Assembly (NCBI RefSeq): GCF_001642695.1
Contig: NZ_LWCC02000005.1
Location: forward strand, 3,719,534 to 3,761,617
DNA from: Streptomyces chilikensis
GTDB lineage: Bacteria > Actinomycetota > Actinomycetes > Streptomycetales > Streptomycetaceae
Length of the DNA: 42,084 nucleotides
Direction: 5' to 3'
Shown here: piece by piece, positions 1 to 9,777 of the stretch
Layout of the letters: every line of letters starts with the position of its first letter
Position numbering within the stretch: position 1 is the first letter of the stretch
Program-made: the position numbers and the translations under genes
Notes under the pieces: model-generated
What the model was told of the DNA's origin: nothing
Seen by the model: only the letters and a program-made list of their open reading frames with translations
Database searches by the model: none

Positions 1-180
1 GAGCCCGGGCCGCGGCCGCGGACGGCCGGGGGCGGGGAACCGCCGCGGCCCGCTCCGGCGGACCCGGCGGCCCGCCCCGGCGGCGAGGGCGTGGGCGGGG
101 AAGCGGACGGGAAGGCGCGCGACGGAGACCGGGAGCGGTCGCCGGACGGCAAGGACGAGAGACGGGGGCAGCACGCATGA
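1..180 (+). CDS. C-terminal tail of upstream gene, probably UvrC (partial)
   Basis: An open frame with no stop runs from the window edge to a TGA at 178-180, which overlaps the rapZ ATG (ATGA, 177-180). It encodes about 59 residues, very rich in Gly, Pro, Arg, Asp and Glu, with no recognisable domain. It looks like a disordered C-terminal tail. In Streptomyces and many other Gram-positives the gene before rapZ-yvcK-whiA is uvrC, the excinuclease ABC subunit C. That identity rests on gene order alone, because no UvrC domain is inside the window. The 4-base overlap suggests translational coupling to rapZ. Confidence 0.5.
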   Translation, partial: EPGPRPRTAGGGEPPRPAPADPAARPGGEGVGGEADGKARDGDRERSPDGKDERRGQHA

Positions 181-1130
181 CACAGCAGCAGCCGGGGCAG
201 ACGGCCCGGACGGACGACGGAGCGGAACAGGTGACGACGGGCACGGACACTCCCCAGGCGGCCGACACGGCCACCCCGGAGCTGGTGATCATCTCCGGCA
301 TGTCCGGGGCCGGCCGTTCCACCGCGGCCAAGTGCCTGGAGGACCTCGGCTGGTTCGTCGTGGACAACCTGCCGCCCGCCCTCATCCCCACCATGGTGGA
401 GCTCGGCGCCCGCAGCCAGGGCAACGTCGCGCGGATCGCCGTGGTCGTCGACGTCCGCGGCCGCCGCTTCTTCGACAACCTCCGCGAGTCCCTCACCGAG
501 CTGGACGCCCGCCAGGTCAGGAGGCGGTTCGTCTTCCTGGAGTCCTCCGACGACGCCCTGGTGCGCCGCTTCGAGTCGGTGCGCCGCCCGCACCCGCTGC
601 AGGGCGACGGCCGCATCGTCGACGGCATCGCCGCCGAGCGCGAACTCCTGCGCGAGCTGCGCGGCGACGCCGACCTGGTGATCGACACCTCCGGCCTCAA
701 CGTGCACCAGCTGCGCGCCAAGATGGACGCCCAGTTCGCCGGCGAGGAGGAGCCCGAGCTGCGGGCCACCGTGATGTCGTTCGGCTTCAAGTACGGCCTG
801 CCCGTCGACGCCGACCTCGTCGTGGACATGCGCTTTCTGCCCAACCCGCACTGGGTCCCCGAGCTGCGCCCGTACACCGGCCTCAACGAGGAGGTGTCCT
901 CCTACGTCTTCTCCCAGCCCGGCGCCAAGGAGTTCCTCGACCGGTACACCGAGCTGCTGCACATGATCGCGGCCGGCTACCGCCGCGAGGGCAAGCGCTA
1001 CGTGACCGTGGCCGTCGGCTGCACCGGCGGCAAGCACCGCTCCGTCGCCATGTCCGAGAAGCTCGCCAAGCGCCTGGCCGCGGACGGGGTCGAGACGGTG
1101 GTCGTCCACCGGGACATGGGACGCGAATGA
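177..1130 (+). CDS. rapZ: RapZ/YvcJ-family nucleotide-binding protein
   Basis: 317 residues. RapZ-family proteins bind nucleotides and signalling molecules. In enteric bacteria RapZ is an RNase adaptor controlling glmS; the streptomycete role is not settled. A disordered N-terminus of about 34 residues is followed by a P-loop at residues 41-49 (GMSGAGRST), where the usual Walker A Lys is Arg. A Walker-B-like strand (VVVDVRGR) lies near 89-96. The conserved C-terminal signature GCTGGKHRS is at 281-289. The ATG at 177 follows a G-rich ribosome site and overlaps the previous stop; the TGA at 1128-1130 overlaps the yvcK ATG at 1127. First clear gene of the conserved rapZ-yvcK-whiA cluster, probably one transcript. 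Confidence 0.95.
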   Translation: MTQQQPGQTARTDDGAEQVTTGTDTPQAADTATPELVIISGMSGAGRSTAAKCLEDLGWFVVDNLPPALIPTMVELGARSQGNVARIAVVVDVRGRRFFDNLRESLTELDARQVRRRFVFLESSDDALVRRFESVRRPHPLQGDGRIVDGIAAERELLRELRGDADLVIDTSGLNVHQLRAKMDAQFAGEEEPELRATVMSFGFKYGLPVDADLVVDMRFLPNPHWVPELRPYTGLNEEVSSYVFSQPGAKEFLDRYTELLHMIAAGYRREGKRYVTVAVGCTGGKHRSVAMSEKLAKRLAADGVETVVVHRDMGRE

Positions 1131-2215
1131 GACGCCACACCCCGCGGCTCACCGGCCTGCGGCGCAGCGCGGTCCCCGCCTTCCGCGGGGAGGCCCGGAC
1201 GGCCGCGCGCGCCGCCGCGGAGACCCGCGGAGCCCGGCCGCGCCGCCGCGGCGCACAGCCCAAGGTCGTCGCCCTGGGCGGCGGCATGGGCCTGTCCGCC
1301 TCGCTGGCGGCGCTGCGCCGGATCACCGGCGACCTGACCGCCGTGGTCACCGTCGCCGACGACGGCGGCTCCAGCGGCCGCCTGCGCCAGGAACTGGGGG
1401 TGCTGCCCCCCGGTGACCTGCGCAAGGCGCTGGCCGCGCTGTGCGGCGACGACGACTGGGGCCAGACCTGGGCCCGGGTCATCCAGCACCGCTTCCAGAC
1501 CGAGGGCGACCTGCACGGCCACGCCGTCGGCAACCTGCTGATCGTGGCCCTCTGGGAACAGCTGGGCGACCACGTCCAGGCGCTGGACCTGGTGGGCCGG
1601 CTGCTCGGCGCGAACGGCCGGGTGCTGCCCATGTCCGCGGTGCCGCTGGAGCTCCAGGCGCTGGTGAAGGGCCACGACCCGACGCGCCCGGAGGACGTGG
1701 ACACCGTCCGGGGCCAGGCCACGGTGGCGCTGACCCCGGGCGAGGTGCAGTCCGTCCACCTGGTGCCGCACGACCCGCCGGCCGTCCCGGAGGCCGTGGA
1801 GGCGGTGCTGGACGCCGACTGGGTGGTGCTCGGACCGGGGAGCTGGTTCTCCTCGGTGATCCCGCACCTGCTGGTGCCCGAACTGCTCGAGGCGCTCACG
1901 CGGACCCGTGCGCGCCGGGTGCTCTCGCTGAACCTCGCGCCGCAGCCCGGAGAAACCGAGGGGTTCTCCCCGCAGCGTCATGTGGAGGTTTTGGCACGAC
2001 ACGCCCCTAAACTCGCCTTGGACGTGGTGCTGGCCGACGAGGCCGCCGTACCCGACCGCGAAGCGCTCGCCGCGGCCGCCAAGCGGGTCGGCGCGGCGGT
2101 CGAGCTGGCCCCCGTGGCCCGGACCGACGGAACCCCCCGGCACGACCCGGAGCTGCTGGCGGCCGCGTACGACCGTATTTTTCGGATGCATGGAAGGATC
2201 GGCCCATGGCGATGA
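1127..2215 (+). CDS. yvcK: YvcK/CofD-like family protein (gluconeogenesis factor)
   Basis: 362 residues starting at the ATG that overlaps the rapZ stop; the open frame extends further upstream but only as a shadow of rapZ. Residues 1-46 are Arg/Ala-rich and probably disordered. The Rossmann-like core then begins with [12 protein letters not shown] (49-60), [11 protein letters not shown] (77-87) and [12 protein letters not shown] (91 on), all hallmarks of the YvcK/UPF0052 family related to CofD. A later [14 protein letters not shown] block is also typical. Family members bind UDP-sugars and affect cell-wall precursor allocation and growth on gluconeogenic carbon. Codon use turns unusual near 1985-2015 and 2170-2200, where a whiA promoter and ribosome site seem to overlap the coding sequence. 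Confidence 0.93.
   Translation: MRRHTPRLTGLRRSAVPAFRGEARTAARAAAETRGARPRRRGAQPKVVALGGGMGLSASLAALRRITGDLTAVVTVADDGGSSGRLRQELGVLPPGDLRKALAALCGDDDWGQTWARVIQHRFQTEGDLHGHAVGNLLIVALWEQLGDHVQALDLVGRLLGANGRVLPMSAVPLELQALVKGHDPTRPEDVDTVRGQATVALTPGEVQSVHLVPHDPPAVPEAVEAVLDADWVVLGPGSWFSSVIPHLLVPELLEALTRTRARRVLSLNLAPQPGETEGFSPQRHVEVLARHAPKLALDVVLADEAAVPDREALAAAAKRVGAAVELAPVARTDGTPRHDPELLAAAYDRIFRMHGRIGPWR
1985..2013 (+). promoter_or_regulatory. Candidate whiA promoter with WhiA-type GACAC site inside yvcK
   Basis: GACAC at 1998-2002 is followed after five bases by TAAACT (2008-2013), a reasonable -10 element; the -35 position (GAGGTT, 1985-1990, 17-base spacer) is poor. WhiA is known to recognise GACAC close upstream of -10 elements, with a weak -35, and whiA is known to have a developmental promoter inside the preceding gene. 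The yvcK codons here (GTT TTG GCA CGA ... AAA CTC ... TTG) are rare for this genome, which fits constraint by an overlapping site. Not tested experimentally from this sequence. Confidence 0.5.
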
Positions 2216-3195
2216 CGTCGGCTGTGAAGGACGAGATCTCACGGCTTCCCGTCACCCGGACCTGCTGCAGAAAGGCGGAGGTCTCCGCCCTGCTCCGGTT
2301 CGCCGGCGGCCTCCACCTGGTGAGCGGCCGGATCGTGATCGAGGCCGAGCTGGACACCGCCAACGCGGCCCGGCGCCTCAAGCGGGACATCCTGGAGATC
2401 TTCGGTCACAGCTCCGAGCTGATCGTCATGGCGCCCGGCGGTCTGCGCCGGGGTTCCCGGTTCGTGGTGCGGGTCGTCGCGGGCGGTGACCAGCTCGCCC
2501 GGCAGACCGGGCTGGTCGACGGCCGCGGCCGCCCGATCCGCGGGCTGCCCCCGCAGGTCGTCTCCGGCGCCACCTGCGACGCCGAGGCCGCCTGGCGCGG
2601 GGCGTTCCTGGCGCACGGCTCGCTGACCGAGCCCGGGCGCTCCTCCTCGCTGGAGGTCACCTGCCCCGGCCCCGAGGCGGCGCTCGCCCTGGTCGGCGCG
2701 GCCCGGCGGCTGTCCATCGCGGCGAAGGCCCGCGAGGTGCGCGGCGTCGACCGGGTGGTCGTCCGTGACGGTGATGCGATCGGCGCGCTGTTGACGCGGC
2801 TCGGCGCGCACGACTCGGTGCTCGCGTGGGAGGAGCGGCGGATGCGCCGCGAGGTCCGCGCCACCGCCAACCGGCTGGCCAACTTCGACGACGCCAACCT
2901 GCGCCGTTCGGCCCGCGCCGCGGTGGCGGCGGGGGCCCGTGTGCAGCGCGCGCTGGAGATCCTGGGCGAGGAGGTGCCCGAGCACCTCGCGGCGGCCGGA
3001 CGGCTGCGCATGGAGCACAAGCAGGCCTCCCTGGAGGAACTGGGAGCGCTCGCCGATCCGCCGCTCACCAAGGACGCGGTGGCCGGCCGCATCCGCCGCC
3101 TGCTCGCCATGGCGGACAAGCGGGCGGCCGACCTCGGAATCCCTGGTACCGAAGCGGGTCTGACCGAGGAACTTGCGGACAACCTGGCTGGCTGA
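2206..3195 (+). CDS. whiA: WhiA sporulation transcription factor
   Basis: 329 residues, the usual length in Streptomyces. WhiA acts with WhiB to switch aerial hyphae to septation by activating genes such as ftsZ and parAB. The N-terminal part (about 20-210) is the degenerate LAGLIDADG-like domain with the [11 protein letters not shown] and [18 protein letters not shown] stretches. The C-terminal helix-turn-helix region (about 215-320) contains [18 protein letters not shown] and the [22 protein letters not shown]-binding segment. The start at 2206 is favoured over the in-frame ATG at 2212 by GGAAGG at 2192-2197. It overlaps the yvcK end, so coupling plus an internal promoter is likely. A strong terminator follows. 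Confidence 0.96.
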   Translation: MAMTSAVKDEISRLPVTRTCCRKAEVSALLRFAGGLHLVSGRIVIEAELDTANAARRLKRDILEIFGHSSELIVMAPGGLRRGSRFVVRVVAGGDQLARQTGLVDGRGRPIRGLPPQVVSGATCDAEAAWRGAFLAHGSLTEPGRSSSLEVTCPGPEAALALVGAARRLSIAAKAREVRGVDRVVVRDGDAIGALLTRLGAHDSVLAWEERRMRREVRATANRLANFDDANLRRSARAAVAAGARVQRALEILGEEVPEHLAAAGRLRMEHKQASLEELGALADPPLTKDAVAGRIRRLLAMADKRAADLGIPGTEAGLTEELADNLAG

Positions 3196-3216
3196 CGTTC
3201 GTTCAAAAGGCCGATG

Positions 3217-3243
3217 GGGAGCGCGGAGACATGCCGCGCTCCC
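3217..3243 (+). terminator. Terminator after whiA
   Basis: Perfect 10-bp stem (GGGAGCGCGG and CCGCGCTCCC) with a 7-base loop, 21 bases after the whiA stop and followed by TTCG. There is no long T-run, as is common for streptomycete terminators. Confidence 0.8.
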
Positions 3244-3281
3244 TTCGACATTTGTGCGACCGGGTGCACGAAAGAGCGTGA

Positions 3282-4454
<1,173 letters not shown>

Positions 4455-4488
4455 GCCTCGAGCCGTAACGTACAGATCCACCGACGTG

Positions 4489-4536
4489 GGAGCAGGGCTT
4501 GGGCGGCGCAGCGAGGCGCCGTCCGGGCCCTGCTCC
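4489..4536 (+). terminator. Long hairpin between gap and pgk (attenuator or processing site)
   Basis: GGAGCAGGGC (4489-4498) pairs perfectly with GCCCTGCTCC (4527-4536). Inside, GGGCGGCGC and GCGCCGTCC pair at 8 of 9 positions around an AGCGAG loop. It sits between co-oriented glycolytic genes, so it could terminate part of the gap transcripts or stabilise the 3' end of gap mRNA. Confidence 0.6.
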
Positions 4537-4586
4537 ATGTCTGAATAAGCTCAGCCGAGTCAGCTCAGTCTCCGAGGAGTCCCTGA

Positions 4587-5798
4587 ATGAAGACGATCGA
4601 CGAACTGCTCGCCGAGGGAGTGGACGGCAGGCGCGTGTTCGTCCGCGCCGACCTCAACGTGCCGCTCGCGGAAGGCCGGATCACCGACGACGGCCGCATC
4701 CGGGCCGTCCTGCCGACCGTGAAGGCGCTCGCCGGGGCCGGCGCCAAGGTGGTCGTCGCCTCGCACCTGGGCCGGCCCAAGGGCGCGCCGGACCCCGCCT
4801 TCACCCTGCGACCCGCCGCCGAGCGGCTCGGTGAGCTGCTGGACGCCCCGGTGGCCTTCGCCGAGGACACCGTCGGCCCCGCCGCCCAGGAGACCGTCGG
4901 AGGACTCCGGTCCGGCCAGGTCGCCGTGATCGAGAACCTGCGGTTCAACGCGGGCGAGACCTCCAAGGACGACGCCGGGCGCGGCGCGTTCGCCGACGAG
5001 CTCGCCGCCCTCGCGGACGTCTACGTCGGCGACGGCTTCGGCGCGGTGCACCGCAAGCACGCGTCGGTGTACGACCTTCCGGCCCGCCTGCCGCACTACG
5101 CCGGCTACCTGATCGCCGCCGAGGTCGACGTCCTCAAGAAGCTCACCGACGAGGTCGCCCGCCCCTACGCGGTGGTCCTCGGCGGCGCCAAGGTCTCCGA
5201 CAAGCTCGCCGTGATCGACCGGCTGCTCGGCAAGGCCGACCGCATCCTGATCGGCGGCGGCATGGCGTTCACCTTCCTCAAGGCCAAGGGTTACGAGGTC
5301 GGCACCTCCCTCCTGCAGGAGGACCAGCTCGCCACGGTCACCGAGTACATGGAGCGCGCCGAGAAGAGCGGCGTGGAGATCGTGCTGCCGGTCGACGCGC
5401 TCGTCACGCCGCAGTTCCCGGACCTGAGGACGAAGGCCCCCGCCGACCCGGACACCGTCGCCGCCGACGCCATGCCGGCCGACCAGGCGGGCATGGACAT
5501 CGGCCCGCGCAGCGGCGAGCTCTACGCCGAGAAGCTGGCCGACGCCGCGACCGTCTTCTGGAACGGTCCCATGGGCGTCTTCGAGCACCCCGACTTCGCC
5601 CAGGGCACCCGTGCCGTCGCCCGGGCGCTGACCGAGTCCAAGGGCTTCACCGTGGTGGGCGGCGGGGACTCCGCCGCGGCGGTCCGTACGCTTGGCTTCG
5701 ACGAGAACGCTTTCGGCCACATCTCGACCGGCGGCGGCGCCTCCCTCGAGTACCTCGAGGGCAAGACGCTCCCCGGCCTCGCCGCACTGGAGGACTGA
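4587..5798 (+). CDS. pgk: Phosphoglycerate kinase
   Basis: 403 residues, typical length. Transfers the acyl phosphate of 1,3-bisphosphoglycerate to ADP. The N-domain has [10 protein letters not shown] (18-27), SHLGRPKG and the ENLRF element. The C-domain has [16 protein letters not shown], the [11 protein letters not shown] nucleotide-binding region, WNGPMGVFE and the terminal GGGDSAAAV and [14 protein letters not shown] motifs. The ATG follows GAGGAG. tpiA begins four bases after the stop, with its ribosome site GGAGG (5789-5793) inside the pgk end, so the two are tightly coupled. Confidence 0.98.
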   Translation: MKTIDELLAEGVDGRRVFVRADLNVPLAEGRITDDGRIRAVLPTVKALAGAGAKVVVASHLGRPKGAPDPAFTLRPAAERLGELLDAPVAFAEDTVGPAAQETVGGLRSGQVAVIENLRFNAGETSKDDAGRGAFADELAALADVYVGDGFGAVHRKHASVYDLPARLPHYAGYLIAAEVDVLKKLTDEVARPYAVVLGGAKVSDKLAVIDRLLGKADRILIGGGMAFTFLKAKGYEVGTSLLQEDQLATVTEYMERAEKSGVEIVLPVDALVTPQFPDLRTKAPADPDTVAADAMPADQAGMDIGPRSGELYAEKLADAATVFWNGPMGVFEHPDFAQGTRAVARALTESKGFTVVGGGDSAAAVRTLGFDENAFGHISTGGGASLEYLEGKTLPGLAALED

Positions 5799-5802
5799 CC
5801 CG

Positions 5803-6579
5803 ATGACCACCCGTACGCCGCTGATGGCGGGCAACTGGAAGATGAACCTCAACCACCTCGAGGCCATCGCCCACGTCCAGAAGCTCGCCTTCGCCCTGGC
5901 GGAGAAGGACTACGAGGCCGTCGAGGTCGCCGTGCTGCCGCCCTTCACGGACCTGCGCTCCGTGCAGACGCTGGTCGACGGCGACAAGCTCAAGGTCAAG
6001 TACGGCGCCCAGGACGTCTCCGCGCACGACTCCGGCGCCTACACCGGTGAGATCTCCGGCGCGATGCTGGCCAAGCTGAAGTGCTCCTTCGTGGCCGTCG
6101 GCCACTCCGAGCGCCGCCAGTACCACGACGAGACCGACGAGATCGTCAACGCCAAGGTCAAGGCCGCCTTCAAGCACGAGCTGACGCCGATCCTGTGCGT
6201 GGGCGAGGAGCTCGAGGTCCGCCAGGCCGGCCGCCACGTGGAGCACACCCTCGCCCAGGTCGAGGGCGGCCTGAAGGACGTCCCGGCCGAGCAGGCCGAG
6301 ACGGTCGTCGTCGCCTACGAGCCGGTCTGGGCCATCGGCACCGGCCAGGTCTGCGGCGCCGACGACGCCCAGGAGGTCTGCGGGGCGATCCGCGGCAAGC
6401 TCGCCGAGCTGTACTCCCAGGACGTCGCCGACAAGATCCGCATCCAATACGGCGGGTCCGTGAAGTCCGGGAACGTCGCCGAGATCATGTCGAAGCCGGA
6501 CATCGACGGCGCCCTGGTCGGCGGGGCCTCCCTGGACGTCGACGAGTTCGTGAAGATCGTCCGGTTCCGCGACCAGTGA
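5803..6579 (+). CDS. tpiA: Triosephosphate isomerase
   Basis: 258 residues. Interconverts dihydroxyacetone phosphate and glyceraldehyde 3-phosphate. Active-site residues are K13 (NWKMN), H101 (VGHSERR) and the catalytic E173 ([11 protein letters not shown]); the phosphate-binding YGGSVK and GALVGGASL segments follow. The ATG at 5803 is chosen because it directly precedes [14 protein letters not shown] and has GGAGG nine bases upstream; the longer open frame reaching back into pgk is a shadow. Last glycolytic gene of the cluster; secG follows after 171 bases. Confidence 0.98.
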   Translation: MTTRTPLMAGNWKMNLNHLEAIAHVQKLAFALAEKDYEAVEVAVLPPFTDLRSVQTLVDGDKLKVKYGAQDVSAHDSGAYTGEISGAMLAKLKCSFVAVGHSERRQYHDETDEIVNAKVKAAFKHELTPILCVGEELEVRQAGRHVEHTLAQVEGGLKDVPAEQAETVVVAYEPVWAIGTGQVCGADDAQEVCGAIRGKLAELYSQDVADKIRIQYGGSVKSGNVAEIMSKPDIDGALVGGASLDVDEFVKIVRFRDQ

Positions 6580-6750
6580 CCGCCCGTACCCGGTGGGTGA
6601 TCCCGCCAGGGAGTGAGTAGGCGGCGAGGACGATTCGTCGTACCCTTGCGGGGTCCGGTGTCCTGACCAGTGCGTCGCACGAGACGCGTGAGGTCGCCAG
6701 GGGCGCCGGGCCCGCGTCGTCCATCCGAATCCGAGGAAGTTGGTCCAGCT

Positions 6751-6993
6751 GTGGTTATGGGGTTCCAGATCGCCCTGATCGTCTTCAGCGCGCTGCTGAT
6801 GCTGCTGGTGCTGATGCACAAGGGCAAGGGCGGCGGCCTCTCCGACATGTTCGGCGGCGGCATGCAGTCGTCCGTCGGCGGCTCCTCGGTCGCCGAGCGC
6901 AACCTGGACCGGATCACCGTGGTCGTCGGCATCCTGTGGGTCGTCTGCATCGTGGTGCTCGCCATCATCACGAAGTCCCCGGGCGCCAACTGA
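6751..6993 (+). CDS. secG: Preprotein translocase subunit SecG
   Basis: 80 residues, normal for SecG. It is a small inner-membrane partner of SecYE that aids protein export. There are two hydrophobic helices (about 4-22 and 54-74) flanking the conserved MHKGKGGGLSDMFGGG and SSVAERNLDRIT stretch. A GTG at 6751 is preferred because GAGGAAG (6733-6739) is 11 bases upstream; the ATG at 6757 would be too far. Any longer N-terminus lacks family similarity. The link with the tpi-gap cluster is widespread in Gram-positives. Confidence 0.93.
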   Translation: MVMGFQIALIVFSALLMLLVLMHKGKGGGLSDMFGGGMQSSVGGSSVAERNLDRITVVVGILWVVCIVVLAIITKSPGAN

Positions 6994-7073
6994 CCGGAAA
7001 TCGACGCTGATCGACCGTCGTCGGCCGAAAGGCGGAGGGACGGCGGCTCCGGTCCGGATCCCTCGAACGCGCA

Positions 7074-7122
7074 AGGCCCCATGACGGGTACGCCTCCTGG
7101 AAGGCGGCCTATCATGGGGCCT
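7074..7122 (+). terminator. Terminator after secG
   Basis: AGGCCCCATGA (7074-7084) and TCATGGGGCCT (7112-7122) form a perfect 11-bp stem enclosing a smaller GCCT/AGGC hairpin. It lies 80 bases past the secG stop and ahead of the next promoter. Confidence 0.75.
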
Positions 7123-7154
7123 GCGTCTGTTCGGGGGCCGTGGCTCAGAGGTCA

Positions 7155-7183
7155 CTGGACGCGCGTTGGGCCTTACGTAGACT
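7155..7183 (+). promoter_or_regulatory. Promoter of the RbpA-like gene
   Basis: CTGGAC (7155-7160), a 17-base spacer and TAGACT (7178-7183), a consensus-like -10 for the principal sigma factor. It falls between the secG terminator and the start at 7263, leaving a leader of about 70 bases. Confidence 0.5.
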
Positions 7184-7262
7184 GTCCGGGCCTACTGAGG
7201 GCGCTCGCGGCGAAGCGCTGCGCCGACCAGCTTCGCGGCACCATCACGCAGGGAGTTAGACC

Positions 7263-7598
7263 GTGGCAAGTGGCAACGCGATCCGAGGAAGTCGGGTCGG
7301 GGCGGGGCCGATGGGCGAGGCCGAGCGCGGTGAGTCCGCGCCCCGGCTGCGCATCTCCTTCTGGTGCTCCAACGGGCACGAGACCCAGCCGAGTTTCGCG
7401 AGTGACGCGCAGGTTCCCGACACCTGGGACTGTCCGCGCTGCGGCTTCCCGGCCGGACAGGACCGGGACAACCCGCCGGACCCGCCGCGCACCGAGCCCT
7501 ACAAGACCCACCTCGCCTACGTGCGGGAGCGGCGCAGCGACGCCGACGGCGAGGCGATCCTCGCCGAGGCGCTGGCCAAGCTGCGCGGCGAGATCTGA
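7263..7598 (+). CDS. RbpA-family RNA polymerase-binding protein (RbpB-like paralogue)
   Basis: 111 residues. RbpA proteins are actinobacterial partners of RNA polymerase and the principal sigma factor; they stabilise the open complex. Family marks are the N-terminal AIRGSRVG (RbpA: LRGSRLG), a small Cys-bearing barrel (WCSNGHE and TWDCPRCGFPAG, with three Cys able to bind zinc), the linker PPRTEPYKTH and the C-terminal helix ERRSDADGEAILAEALAKLR, like the sigma-interaction domain. Streptomyces usually has canonical RbpA elsewhere plus a divergent paralogue, and this copy looks like the latter because core residues differ from canonical RbpA. GTG start after AGGGAG. Monocistronic, with its own promoter and terminator. 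Confidence 0.8.
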   Translation: MASGNAIRGSRVGAGPMGEAERGESAPRLRISFWCSNGHETQPSFASDAQVPDTWDCPRCGFPAGQDRDNPPDPPRTEPYKTHLAYVRERRSDADGEAILAEALAKLRGEI

Positions 7599-7608
7599 CC
7601 CGACGTCA

Positions 7609-7639
7609 ACGGCCGGACCCCGAACGGGTGTCCGGCCGT
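7609..7639 (+). terminator. Terminator after the RbpA-like gene
   Basis: ACGGCCGGAC (7609-7618) pairs perfectly with GTCCGGCCGT (7630-7639), with CCG/CGG continuing the stem, 11 bases after the stop codon; followed by TCCGTCC. Confidence 0.85.
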
Positions 7640-7838
7640 TCCGTCCTGCCCGTGGGAGCCCGCCCCCGCCGGAGGCCGCCGTCCGCCGTCCGTGGTTCCG
7701 GCCTGTGGACAAACGCGCCACGGGGGGACTGATCAACTAGGTTGGCAGGGGCCGCCGCACGGGTACGCGGCCCGCACACCTTGCGGGAACGAAGCCCGCA
7801 GGCGCGAAAGCCAGCAGGCACGAAAGAGGGCAGAGTCG

Positions 7839-9491
7839 ATGAACGCAGAGAGCCGTCCGAGGCTCAACCGGCTGCCGGAGTGGAACGCTCTGGCCAAGCA
7901 CCGCGAGGCGCTCGGCGAGGTGCGGCTGCGAGAGCTGTTCGACGCGGAGCCGGACCGGGGCTCGGCGTACACCCTGCGGGTCGGCGACCTCCACATCGAC
8001 TACTCCAAGCACCTGGTCACCGACGAGACGCTGCGGCTGCTGCGCGACCTGGCGGCGGCCCGCGACGTCTTCGGGCAGCGCGACGCCATGTTCCGCGGCG
8101 AGAAGATCAACATCACCGAGGACCGGGCCGTCCTGCACACCGCGCTGCGCGCCCCGCGCGACGCCTCGATCGAGGTGGACGGCGCCAACGTGGTGCCGGC
8201 GGTGCACACCGTCCTGGAGAAGATGGCCGGCTTCGCCGACCGGGTCCGCTCCGGCGGCTGGACCGGCCACACCGGCAAGCGGATCCGCACCGTCGTCAAC
8301 ATCGGCATCGGCGGCTCCGACCTCGGCCCCGCGATGGCCTACGAGGTGCTGCGCGCCTACACCGACCGCTCGCTGGCCTTCCGGTTCGTCTCCAACGTCG
8401 ACGGCGCCGACCTGCACGAGGCGCTGCAGGGGCTGGACGCGGAGGAGACGCTGTTCATCGTCGCCTCCAAGACCTTCACCACCATCGAGACGGTCACCAA
8501 CGCCACGTCGGCGCGCACCTGGCTGCTCGGGCAGCTCGGCGCCGGACAGGAGGCGGTGGCCAAGCACTTCGTGGCGCTGTCCACCAACGCCGGCAAGGTC
8601 GCCGAGTTCGGCATCGACACCGAGAACATGTTCGCGTTCTGGGACTGGGTCGGCGGCCGGTACTCCTACGACTCGGCGATCGGCCTCTCCCTGATGATCG
8701 CCATCGGCCCGGACCGGTTCCGCGAGATGCTGGACGGCTTCCGGCTGGTCGACGAGCACTTCCGCACCGCCCCGCCGGAGGACAACGCGCCTCTGCTGCT
8801 GGGTCTGCTGGGCATCTGGTACAACAACTTCCACGACGCGCAGTCGCACGCGGTGCTGCCCTACAGCCACTACCTGTCGAAGTTCACGGCCTACCTCCAG
8901 CAGCTCGACATGGAGTCCAACGGCAAGTACGTGGCCCGTGACGGACGGCCGGTGGAGTGGCAGACCGGTCCGGTGGTCTGGGGCACGCCGGGCACCAACG
9001 GGCAGCACGCGTACTACCAGTTGATCCACCAGGGCACCAAGCTGGTCCCCGCCGACTTCATCGGGTTCGCCAGGCCGGTGGACGAGCTCAGCGGCGAACT
9101 GGAGGCCCAGCACGACCTGCTGATGGCCAACTTCTTCGCGCAGACCCAGGCGCTGGCCTTCGGCAAGACGCCGGAGGAGGTCCGCGCGGAGGGCGCCGCG
9201 GAGGAACTGGTGCCGCACCGCACCTTCCCGGGGAACCACCCGACGACCACGATCCTCGCCGACGCGCTCACGCCCTCCGTGCTGGGACAGCTGGTGGCGC
9301 TCTACGAGCACAAGGTGTTCGTGCAGGGCGCGGTGTGGGACATCGACTCCTTCGACCAGTGGGGCGTCGAGCTGGGCAAGGTCCTCGCCAAGCGCGTCGA
9401 GCCCGCCCTCACGGAGGGCGCGGACGTGCCCGGCCTGGACGGCTCGACGCGCGCGCTGGTCGCCAAGTACCGGGAGCTGCGCGGCCGCTGA
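7839..9491 (+). CDS. pgi: Glucose-6-phosphate isomerase
   Basis: 550 residues, full length. Interconverts glucose 6-phosphate and fructose 6-phosphate, joining glycolysis to the oxidative pentose phosphate genes encoded convergently just downstream. Visible family motifs are GIGGSDLGP (about 155-163), [22 protein letters not shown], the active-site MESNGK and HQGTK segments, and the C-terminal [10 protein letters not shown]. The ATG at 7839 is preceded by AAAGAGGGCAGAG; the open frame extending to 7692 has no similarity. A possible -10 (TAGGTT, 7738-7743) lies 95 bases upstream, without a clear -35. Confidence 0.97.
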   Translation: MNAESRPRLNRLPEWNALAKHREALGEVRLRELFDAEPDRGSAYTLRVGDLHIDYSKHLVTDETLRLLRDLAAARDVFGQRDAMFRGEKINITEDRAVLHTALRAPRDASIEVDGANVVPAVHTVLEKMAGFADRVRSGGWTGHTGKRIRTVVNIGIGGSDLGPAMAYEVLRAYTDRSLAFRFVSNVDGADLHEALQGLDAEETLFIVASKTFTTIETVTNATSARTWLLGQLGAGQEAVAKHFVALSTNAGKVAEFGIDTENMFAFWDWVGGRYSYDSAIGLSLMIAIGPDRFREMLDGFRLVDEHFRTAPPEDNAPLLLGLLGIWYNNFHDAQSHAVLPYSHYLSKFTAYLQQLDMESNGKYVARDGRPVEWQTGPVVWGTPGTNGQHAYYQLIHQGTKLVPADFIGFARPVDELSGELEAQHDLLMANFFAQTQALAFGKTPEEVRAEGAAEELVPHRTFPGNHPTTTILADALTPSVLGQLVALYEHKVFVQGAVWDIDSFDQWGVELGKVLAKRVEPALTEGADVPGLDGSTRALVAKYRELRGR

Positions 9492-9670
9492 GCCCGGGCC
9501 TCACGCCGTGGGGCCGCCGCGCGAGCCGGTTCTCCGGCCCGTCCTTCCCTTCCCGGGGCCTTCCCGGGCCCTTCCCGGGGCCGGCCCTCCGCGGTGTGAA
9601 CCGTCCGGCGCGTACGTGAGGCCTGTGCCCGCCCGGCGGCCCGGCCGTCCCCGCAGGAGCCCGCGGGCGA

Positions 9671-9691
9671 CCGTGCCGCCGGGCGGCACGG
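9671..9691. repeat. Short GC-rich inverted repeat after pgi
   Basis: CCGTGCCG and CGGCACGG flank a five-base centre. It may be an accessory terminator in the convergent pgi/pgl space. Confidence 0.4.
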
Positions 9692-9693
9692 GG

Positions 9694-9728
9694 CGAGCAC
9701 GCGGAAGCCCTCGAGCACGCGGAAGCCC
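9694..9728. repeat. 17-bp tandem direct repeat
   Basis: CGAGCACGCGGAAGCCC occurs at 9694-9710 and again at 9712-9728 (18-bp period). The second copy runs into the terminator stem beginning at 9722, so it looks like a local duplication of the stem base. Confidence 0.8.
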
Positions 9729-9757
9729 CCGGCGCCGGTGACGGCGCCGGGGGCTTC
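9722..9757. terminator. Bidirectional terminator between pgi and pgl
   Basis: A perfect 15-bp stem (GAAGCCCCCGGCGCC and its complement) with a six-base loop, 20 bases from the pgl stop, placed between two convergent operons. Confidence 0.9.
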
Positions 9758-9777
9758 GGCGGAGGCAGCGGCTCGGA

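Noticed and set aside
5647-7155. 502-codon minus-strand frame across pgk end, tpiA and secG
   Set aside because: Spans three real genes on the other strand and two intergenic regions; composition is that of an antisense shadow.
7706-7743. TGGACA and TAGGTT as a pgi promoter
   Set aside because: The 26-base spacer is too long; only the -10 is plausible, so it is not listed as a promoter.
9671-9757. Possible CRISPR-like repeats after pgi
   Set aside because: Only two adjacent 17-bp copies with no spacer of usable length; a local duplication at a terminator.
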